NCBI GenBank assembly: GCA_934371135.1
Contig: CAKRNO010000026.1
Span: forward strand, 1-19,600
Direction of reading: 5' to 3'
DNA length: 19,600 nt
From: an uncultured Eubacteriales bacterium
GTDB taxonomy: Bacteria; Bacillota; Clostridia; Oscillospirales; CAG-272
The notes beneath the pieces were generated by a model. It searched no databases. It was not told the DNA's origin and saw only the letters and a program-made list of their open reading frames with translations. The stretch's first letter is position 1; each line of letters begins with the position of its first letter. Shown here one piece after another: positions 14,062-19,600 of this stretch. The position numbers were made by a program, and so were the translations under genes.

Positions 14062-14453
14062 ATGTATACCAGTGCAAAGCCTTATTTCTACGGCACCGGC
14101 AGACGTAAAAAGTCTGTTGCGCGCGTTCGCCTTTATCCCGGCACCGGCGTCTTCACCATCAACGGCAAGACGGCTGACGAATACTTCGGGCTCGACACGC
14201 TCAAGCTCATCATCAACAAGCATTTCGGCGTGACCGAGACCACCGGCAAGTCACCACCGTCCGCGGCGGCGGCATCTCCGGGCAGGCAGGCGCGATCCGT
14301 CACGGCATCGCCCGTGCGCTCGTCCTCGCCGACGAAGCCAACAAGCCCCTGCTCAAGAAGGCAGGTCTCCTGACGCGTGACCCTCGTATGAAGGAAAGAA
14401 AGAAGTACGGTCTCAAGGCCGCTCGTCGCGCTCCGCAGTTCTCCAAGAGATAA
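14062..14453 (+). pseudogene. rpsI: 30S ribosomal protein S9, broken by an apparent 10-nt deletion
   Basis: S9 lines the small-subunit head, and its C-terminal tail touches P-site tRNA. Frame 1 reads a normal N-terminal half (YFYGTGRRKKSVARVRLYPG ... VTETTGK) up to 14250, then runs into junk and stops at 14373. The normal C-terminal half resumes in another frame: TTVRGGGISGQAGAIRHGIA, RALVLADEANKPLLKKAGLL, TRDPRMKERKKYGLKAARR and APQFSKR, ending with TAA at 14451-14453. Only 14 nt lie between the codons for GK and GGG, where the family has 24 nt (eight residues), so about 10 nt near 14249-14252 are missing. Restoring them gives 133 residues. All other conserved residues are intact, so the damage is recent or is a sequencing or assembly artefact. 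Ribosome site GAAAGGAAG; terminator at 14470. Confidence 0.9.
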
Positions 14454-14469
14454 TCGGAATCCAACAATC

Positions 14470-14499
14470 AAAAGCACCGCTTCGGCGGTGCTTTTTTTT
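14470..14499 (+). terminator. Intrinsic terminator of rplM-rpsI
   Basis: An 11-bp stem (AAAAGCACCGC with its complement) capped by a TTCG tetraloop and followed by a T8 run. Confidence 0.93.
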
Positions 14500-14520
14500 G
14501 CGGTGTCGGCAAGGCGAGTA

Positions 14521-14630
14521 TCCTGCAAAAGACAACTGCTCTGTAAAAGACAGCCGTCCTGTAAAAGACGACTGTCCTGCGAAAAGGTAACCGTACCGTG
14601 AAAAGATGGGCGCCCCGTAAAATGCGACCG
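14521..14630. repeat. Degenerate 18-bp tandem repeat, about six units
   Basis: Units start near 14521, 14539, 14557, 14575, 14594 and 14613. The first three share the core CTGYAAAAGAC; the later ones decay to CCGTGAAAAGA and CCGTAAAAT. Period is 18 bp, rising to 19 in the fourth and fifth units. On the minus strand the units would read as hexapeptides (SFTGRL, SFTEQL), but that frame has no ribosome site and runs into the rpsI terminator. The rest of the 289-nt gap between rpsI and the vWA gene holds the two terminators. Confidence 0.75.
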
Positions 14631-14658
14631 CCGCGGGGCATCTCCCTCTGCGGTCGGA

Positions 14659-14706
14659 AAACAAAACGCCCCCTCTCCCGTTTTGCGGAGAGGGGGCGTT
14701 TTGTTT
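14659..14706 (-). terminator. Long-stem intrinsic terminator of the vWA operon
   Basis: A perfect 20-bp stem (arms 14659-14678 and 14687-14706, GC core CGCCCCCTCTCC) with an 8-nt loop. On the minus strand the stem ends in GTTTTGTTTTCC. It lies 36 nt past the stop of the leftward vWA gene and should end the DUF58/BatA/vWA transcript. Confidence 0.88.
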
Positions 14707-14742
14707 CAGTTTGCTGCCAGTCTCCCCTGTCCCTTTGGGCGG

Positions 14743-17445
14743 TCAGGGGCGACGCTTTTTCTCAAAGGTCACGGTGCGGCAGAGAATGTCCGCCATGAGA
14801 AGCACGCCGATTGCCAGCATGAGCGGCAAAAAGGCGTCATACACATCGGTATGCAGCGCGGGAGGGATAACCGACATGAGTGCGTCGGCATCCCGCATCA
14901 CGGCACCTCCCGTCCCTGCGGTAATCCCGGCAAGGCGAGCAACACCGTCATTTTCAAACAGGCGGTATTCGGCAATCGGTCCGCCGGAGAAGCCGGTATA
15001 CAGATAATCGTAGACGGCTCCGTCCTCCCCTGTCACGACCACGGTCAGATAGAACAGTCTGTTCGGATCCGCGGTCTCGTAGGCGGCACGGTACAGCGCG
15101 CCTAGGCGGTTGAACGCAATGCCCTCCCCGGCTTTCCCCTGCTCGATGTCGTCCAGAGTCAGAACGCCCGACTCGGAGATATAGACCGTCATCTCTTGCC
15201 CGTCAAGGCGGAACCCCGTCTCGGCGGAGATCTGCGCCGTGCAGTCGCTCTGCAGGAAGGAGACGGTAATGCTCGAGGCATCCACCACCTCATTCAGCGC
15301 CTGCCGGAAAAGGTTACGGACAAGGGTGGTACCGTCGCCGGTCGCATCCTCATAGAGCGGCGTACACCACCCGCCGCCGAGATCGGACATAAACGACAGC
15401 ACACGACCGGCGCCGTACTTCCACTCGGCAATCACAGGGCGCGAATCGTCATTGAAAGCGGACATCTGCGCGCCCGTTTTGAGTGTGCTCCCGATATATC
15501 CGTTCAGGCGCAGGGCGGTCACGTCACCGACATTGTTGAATACCCCCGTCGTGCTGTCCCGCACCTTGAGCTCAAACGGCTCCGTATTGACAAACTGCGG
15601 CTCCTTTGCCTTTTTCGCCAGGTCCTCCATGATGGTCGACAGTCCGTCCAGATCCCCGTTCGTGTCGATGGACTTGAATTCCCCGCCGCCGTCCTGCGCC
15701 ATCTTGTAAAGGATATCCTTCGCGTTGTTGGTCGCTAGCAGAGCGATGGTCGAGAGGGTGATCCCGTAGTTTTTCATGGTCGCGGGAATCGTCGCATAGC
15801 GGGAGTCCGTCGGCTCGCCATCCGTCAGGAAAATAACGTGGAGCGACTGGGCATCCTGAAAGCCGCGGAGCATATTCTGTGCCGCGCTCAACGCCTTGTC
15901 GTAATTGGTGCCGGTATATGTCGGCTTGCAGTCCAGACGGTCCACGCTCTCACACAGCGCCTCCGGGTCCGTCACCTTGACCATCCCCCGGTCCCAGACG
16001 GTCGCGTCACCGTGGAAGGTGATGACCCCCACATAATCCGTCGGGGAGAGCACGTTGATGATCTTCTTCGCCCCCTCCTTGGCGGGTGCAAAGCGGTCAA
16101 CACCGGTATTCCTCATGGAATAGGAGTCATCAATGACGATGACGATCGCCACGTTGCGGTCCGTCTCATCCAGCGTAATGGTCAGCGGCAGGAGCGGCTC
16201 AAGCGCCGTATCCCCATAGGAGAGATAGGACTGCTCCGTCGAGCCCGAGGAGGTGAGCAGCCCTCTGCCGAGGACGCTGACGTACAGGGACAGCAGCCGG
16301 TCGGCACCCGTCGGCAGCTGCGCGATATTCACGTTCATTAGGGCAATCTCGTCGTAGGCGAGCAGCCCCCTCATCGTATCGGGGAAAGCGGCCGGGGTGC
16401 AGACATCGATCCGGGCATACTGGTCGTCGATTCTGGCTTTGACGGCATCCGCCTGCGTGCCGTCACCGTCCACCAGGAGGAGCTTTTCGGTAGGCGTCAC
16501 ACGCACCCATGTGTACATCCGGTTGTTCTTCGTCACATGATCTGCCGCGGGGTCCTTGACCGACACCTGTGCCCGGAGCTCGTGTACCCCCGGCTCTTTC
16601 AGGCGCCCCTCCAGCATATCGTCCGAGGGCGTGTAGACCTGGCTGAACTGGTTTTCACCGATATTGATGGCGAGGTTTAGGCTTTTGATGAGGTCGCCGC
16701 CGTCATAGAACGAGAGAGTTACCTGCGTTTCGACGGTGCTGTAGATCACCGCCTGCATCGTAAGGCTCTCGCCCTGCCGCAACACCTGCTTCGGGGCAAC
16801 GACGAAATCCGTGAGCGCCACCTCGGCATAGTCGGAGGAGGTCACGTCGAACGGGACGGCATCCAGCCGTATCCCCTGCCCCGTCAGGATCTGTGCCGCA
16901 TAGAACGCGTTACCGACCGTTTCTCTGCCGTCGGAGAGCAGGATGATGCGCTTATTGTTCCGCGACTTGTCCCCGAAAAGCTCTCCGGCCTGCCGGAGAG
17001 CCCCTGCCAGGTCGGTGGCGTTATACCGTGCATCCGCGGGGAGCCGCAGCTGGAGGTTCTCTTTGGCGAGCGCGCGGTCGGAGACAAAATCCGTCACGCC
17101 GACGACACCGTCCGCAAACCACAGGGCGGCAAATTCCGTCCCTGCCTCCGCGCGGTCAATGAGCCCGTTCGCATAGTCGATCATGTCGCTGTACACCGCG
17201 CTGTCACTGTCCGACACGTCCAGGGCAAGGACCACCGAGGTCGGGCGCGGCTCCGACGACACCTGCGTAAACGTCGTCCCGGCGAGCAGCACTGCCGCCG
17301 CGGTCAGGAGCAACGTCCTGCATACCAGGGAGAGGATCCGCCCCGGGCTGACGCGCTTGTTGCGCGACGTCATGAAATACGGCAGGAATACGAGGAACAA
17401 CGCAAGGGCAAGAATTGCAAACACCCATGGGCGTTCCATACTCAT
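14743..17445 (-). CDS. Membrane protein with two vWA domains and a GATase-like segment
   Basis: A 900-residue membrane-anchored protein. Two N-terminal membrane segments (about 8-25 and 38-56) precede vWA domain 1, with MIDAS motif DVSDS (76-80), NATD and SDGRE. A beta-rich linker and a class-I-glutamine-amidotransferase-like segment (TEKLLLVDGDGTQADAV to about residue 415) follow. vWA domain 2 has MIDAS DDSYS (439-443), TGTN and FLTDGEPTD. A C-terminal beta region and a last membrane helix (about 872-890) end in a Lys/Arg tail. Both MIDAS sites look intact, so both should bind Mg2+ and a ligand or partner protein. The preceding BatA-like gene stops 7 nt upstream; no clear ribosome site is visible, suggesting translational coupling. 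ATG 17439 and GTG 17460 are alternative starts. It probably acts with a MoxR AAA+ ATPase at the membrane. Confidence 0.85.
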   Translation of the reverse strand: MSMERPWVFAILALALFLVFLPYFMTSRNKRVSPGRILSLVCRTLLLTAAAVLLAGTTFTQVSSEPRPTSVVLALDVSDSDSAVYSDMIDYANGLIDRAEAGTEFAALWFADGVVGVTDFVSDRALAKENLQLRLPADARYNATDLAGALRQAGELFGDKSRNNKRIILLSDGRETVGNAFYAAQILTGQGIRLDAVPFDVTSSDYAEVALTDFVVAPKQVLRQGESLTMQAVIYSTVETQVTLSFYDGGDLIKSLNLAINIGENQFSQVYTPSDDMLEGRLKEPGVHELRAQVSVKDPAADHVTKNNRMYTWVRVTPTEKLLLVDGDGTQADAVKARIDDQYARIDVCTPAAFPDTMRGLLAYDEIALMNVNIAQLPTGADRLLSLYVSVLGRGLLTSSGSTEQSYLSYGDTALEPLLPLTITLDETDRNVAIVIVIDDSYSMRNTGVDRFAPAKEGAKKIINVLSPTDYVGVITFHGDATVWDRGMVKVTDPEALCESVDRLDCKPTYTGTNYDKALSAAQNMLRGFQDAQSLHVIFLTDGEPTDSRYATIPATMKNYGITLSTIALLATNNAKDILYKMAQDGGGEFKSIDTNGDLDGLSTIMEDLAKKAKEPQFVNTEPFELKVRDSTTGVFNNVGDVTALRLNGYIGSTLKTGAQMSAFNDDSRPVIAEWKYGAGRVLSFMSDLGGGWCTPLYEDATGDGTTLVRNLFRQALNEVVDASSITVSFLQSDCTAQISAETGFRLDGQEMTVYISESGVLTLDDIEQGKAGEGIAFNRLGALYRAAYETADPNRLFYLTVVVTGEDGAVYDYLYTGFSGGPIAEYRLFENDGVARLAGITAGTGGAVMRDADALMSVIPPALHTDVYDAFLPLMLAIGVLLMADILCRTVTFEKKRRP

Positions 17446-17452
17446 CGAATAC

Positions 17453-19393
17453 TTACACACGGTAATACACCCACCAGTCCGCCGTGAGGATCAGGAGGAG
17501 GACAATCAGGAAATATTGCCATACCTCCGTCGGCTCGGATTTTGTAACCAGCCCGTCGGGTACGGGATAAGCGGAAACCGTCCCGCCACGCGGGTACAGG
17601 TCGCTCTCCGCAGGGTCAATCCCGACAAAAGCATAGTAGGACAGTGTCCGTTCTTCTTCCACCCCGTTTTCATTCAGCCGCGTTGCCGTGATGCGGAACT
17701 CATAATCACCGACCGCGCGGAAGGTATAGGAGATATCCTGCGCGTCGGCAGCGTCCACGGGAGTGCCGTTGCACAGCACCTCGAGGGCGGTGCTGCCGGC
17801 AGGCATACGGATCTCCGCCGTCGCCCCGATCGTATAGGACCGGTCGCCCAGCACGTCCGGGCGGGAGAATGTCAGGAGGTTCTTGACAAAGAGGGGGTAA
17901 TCGGAGAGCTGAAGCTCAAACTCCGACCATTTCAGCGTCCATACCACCACCGGGGTAAAACCGCGCATCCCTGCCGCCACGACCGTTTCACCGCCCGCGG
18001 ACAGCAACGTATGATACGCGTCGTCCCCGGACGACAGCCCGAGCGGGGTATAGCAGTTGACCGATACCTCACTCATGAGCAATTTGTCCACGGTGACAGC
18101 GTATTTCGGGTCCTTCTGCACACTCGCGGAAAGGTAGACCCGCTGCCCGTCCATGACAGTCTGCTCCTCCCCCAGGGTGAGCGGGATGTCATAGCTCTCC
18201 CGGAAATCACACGCCGGCGGGTTGACAAACCAAACGGCACCGTCCGTCGGCATCACGGCAGGCAGGACCCCGCAGAACACATAGACGTCATACCCGCTGT
18301 AGGAGACCCGGCTCCCCTTTGCTACGCCGTACTTCTCGCGCCCGGTGGTGCTGTCGATATAATCGGCAGTCAGCGCCACCGACTTGACAAACGCCTGACC
18401 GCGGTTTTCCAGCGCTTTTTTGAGGAACCCCACATTGGGCGCCCCGGACGCGTACACGACCTCCACCCGGCTCTGCGCCGAGGCGGGGGCATACAGCGTA
18501 TAGGTATCGTCCCCCGGCAGGGCGTCGTGCCCGTCGGAGGAGAGCACGCGGATCTCGGCGTAGGTATAAACCGAGGTGTCCACCTCACGGAAGTCAATCT
18601 GCGTCTCGACGCCGTTCTGACAACTGACGCGGCGCGTCCCTTTGAGCTCCCCGTCCACATACAGCATGGCAGTGAGCGTCGCGTCGCCACCGTAGGATGC
18701 CACCGTACCGGAGAAACGGATTTTCCCGTACTCCGAGGTCGCCGTCAGCCCGAGCGCCGCCGCGTTCCACTCCGTTTGCCGAACATCGACGACGGTCAGC
18801 CCCTCGGCTTCATCGTATTCCACATCGGTATAGAGGCGTATTTCCGCCTCTGTATTTTCTTCCTTGGCGCGCTCCGCAAGCTGCAGGGCGCTATCCAGAT
18901 CGCACCCGCCGAGCCCGCAGGAAAGCCGCTTCAGTACATCCCGTATCGCGTTCTTGTCATCCGAGCGGTAGACGGCGTAGGACGCGGTATCCCCCGCGAG
19001 GATCACCGTCACGCGGTGATTGCCGTCTGCCTTATCCGCCAGTTCATCCACCAGCTCAAGGGCGCGCGCAAAGCGGGTCCTGCCGTCAGCACCGTCCGCG
19101 CTCATGCCCGCAGAAGCGTCGAGCACCACGATCTTCTCCCCTGTCCTCGGCGCGGCAACCGTCGGGCGCGCCAGCATAAGGCTGAACACGATCACCCCCG
19201 CCAGCTGCAACGCGAGCAAAACGGAATTGCGCAGACTCCACGGGAGACTGCGCTTCATATAGGCAAGGCTGCGACGCCAGAGAAAGGTGCTCGGCACCGT
19301 CTCCTCCCGATATCGCCGCTTCAGAATGTAGATCAGGATCAAAATCGGCACACCGATAAGACCCACAAGACCGACCGGTTGTAAAAAGGTCAT
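17453..19393 (-). CDS. BatA-like membrane protein with degenerate vWA domain
   Basis: A 646-residue protein. Residues 1-76 are a BatA N-terminal domain: membrane helix 5-24, basic KRRYREETVPSTFLWRRS, and a second helix at 58-76. A vWA domain begins at KIVVLDASAGMS: the metal-site motif is D92-x-S94-x-G96, with Gly in place of the third residue, so metal binding may be weakened. A long beta-rich extracytoplasmic region is followed by a C-terminal helix (about 628-643, LIVLLLILTADWWVYY). The ATG overlaps the stop of the DUF58 gene by 4 nt (ATGA), a sign of translational coupling. Family knowledge: BatA-type and DUF58 proteins are encoded with MoxR ATPases and are thought to help in assembly or quality control of envelope proteins. 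The client in this lineage is unknown. Confidence 0.87.
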   Translation of the reverse strand: MTFLQPVGLVGLIGVPILILIYILKRRYREETVPSTFLWRRSLAYMKRSLPWSLRNSVLLALQLAGVIVFSLMLARPTVAAPRTGEKIVVLDASAGMSADGADGRTRFARALELVDELADKADGNHRVTVILAGDTASYAVYRSDDKNAIRDVLKRLSCGLGGCDLDSALQLAERAKEENTEAEIRLYTDVEYDEAEGLTVVDVRQTEWNAAALGLTATSEYGKIRFSGTVASYGGDATLTAMLYVDGELKGTRRVSCQNGVETQIDFREVDTSVYTYAEIRVLSSDGHDALPGDDTYTLYAPASAQSRVEVVYASGAPNVGFLKKALENRGQAFVKSVALTADYIDSTTGREKYGVAKGSRVSYSGYDVYVFCGVLPAVMPTDGAVWFVNPPACDFRESYDIPLTLGEEQTVMDGQRVYLSASVQKDPKYAVTVDKLLMSEVSVNCYTPLGLSSGDDAYHTLLSAGGETVVAAGMRGFTPVVVWTLKWSEFELQLSDYPLFVKNLLTFSRPDVLGDRSYTIGATAEIRMPAGSTALEVLCNGTPVDAADAQDISYTFRAVGDYEFRITATRLNENGVEEERTLSYYAFVGIDPAESDLYPRGGTVSAYPVPDGLVTKSEPTEVWQYFLIVLLLILTADWWVYYRV

Positions 19394-19600
19394 TTGATTC
19401 TATCCGTTTCATAGCCTTTTTCAAAAAGGATTTTTTCGATGGGCTCATCCGTCGTGGCGGATACATAGGACACGCCGCGGGAGGTGCAGAACTCCCGGAT
19501 CTCGCGGTAGTAATCGTCCAGCGCCGCGAGATACGCTTTCATGTGTTTTTTGGAGAGCTTCATACGCACATTGCGGGCATCGCCCGGCGCCGCTGACTCC
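19390..19600 (-). CDS. DUF58 family protein, C-terminal 69 residues (partial)
   Basis: The reading frame enters from the right edge and stops with TGA at 19392-19390. The visible end reads RNVRMKLSKKHMKAYLAAL, DDYYREIREFCTSRGVSYVS and ATTDEPIEKILFEKGYETDRIK. This is the C-terminal helix-strand end (LxxLxxxCxxxGVxYxxxxTDEP) usual in DUF58 proteins. The 4-nt overlap with the BatA-like gene and the order DUF58-BatA-vWA support the assignment. A MoxR ATPase gene is expected further upstream, beyond the window. Only the end is visible, so domain content cannot be checked. Confidence 0.8.
   Translation of the reverse strand, partial: ESAAPGDARNVRMKLSKKHMKAYLAALDDYYREIREFCTSRGVSYVSATTDEPIEKILFEKGYETDRIK

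Noticed and set aside
14240..14260. Programmed frameshift in rpsI
   Set aside because: A -1 shift would join the halves, but there is no slippery heptamer or downstream pseudoknot, and three conserved residues would still be missing.
5801..14453. UGA reassigned as a sense codon, suggested by the UCA anticodon of the tRNA-like element
   Set aside because: galM, rlmB and DUF4364 end at UGA at their normal family lengths, and no conserved gene here reads through UGA.
14521..14630. CRISPR-like spaced repeats
   Set aside because: The 18-bp units are directly tandem with no spacers, no cas genes are near, and the repeats are imperfect.
14413..14664. Minus-strand frame encoding hexapeptide repeats (83 codons)
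   Set aside because: It is the tandem repeat read in frame; no ribosome site, and it overlaps the rpsI terminator and the rpsI 3' end.
17183..19384. 733-codon plus-strand frame opposite the BatA-like gene
   Set aside because: Arg/His-rich shadow of the minus-strand coding sequence with no recognisable domain.

Overview
The window looks like chromosome of an endospore-forming, moderately high-GC member of the Clostridia (Bacillota), probably a gut-type Oscillospiraceae or Christensenellales-like lineage. Grounds: gpr and spoIVA are spore genes; the DUF421, DUF4363, DUF4364 and CxxC-x17-CxxC families are typical of Clostridia; Shine-Dalgarno sites are strong; several promoters match sigma-A consensus perfectly (TTGACA-17-TATAAT); intrinsic terminators are compact. 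Lineage is inferred from family content only. I see no prophage, insertion sequence or CRISPR array.

Layout, left to right. 1-241 holds a leftward stable-RNA-type promoter with phased A-tracts and a boxA-like leader, so an rRNA operon probably begins just outside the left edge. 242-1303 is a DUF421-DUF4363 membrane protein pair (+). 1368-5245 is a leftward pair: RlmB (23S rRNA 2'-O-methyltransferase), then a 1018-residue membrane protein with the architecture of a P1B-type ATPase but with the catalytic Asp and the TGD motif replaced, behind a roughly 440-residue disordered N-terminus. 5409-6385 (-) has a SigH-like sigma factor, a degenerate tRNA-like element with UCA in the anticodon position, and a double zinc-ribbon protein. 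6498-8965 (-) has a DUF4364 protein and an orphan peptide-binding lipoprotein. 9231-11608 (+) is gpr then spoIVA. 11653-12174 (-) is a dNMP-kinase-like P-loop protein, divergent from galM (12336-13349, +). 13613-14453 (+) is rplM-rpsI, where rpsI carries an apparent 10-nt deletion and frameshift. 14521-14630 is an 18-bp tandem repeat. 14743-19600 (-) is the end of a MoxR-type operon: DUF58 (partial), a BatA-like vWA protein, and a large protein with two vWA domains.

How the genes fit together. RlmB, L13 and S9 belong to ribosome assembly and translation. Gpr degrades small acid-soluble spore proteins at germination, and SpoIVA builds the coat basement layer. The DUF58/BatA/vWA proteins probably form an envelope-associated complex with a MoxR AAA+ ATPase encoded further upstream (outside the window). 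The items most worth a second look are the pseudo-P-type ATPase, the tRNA-like element and the broken rpsI.
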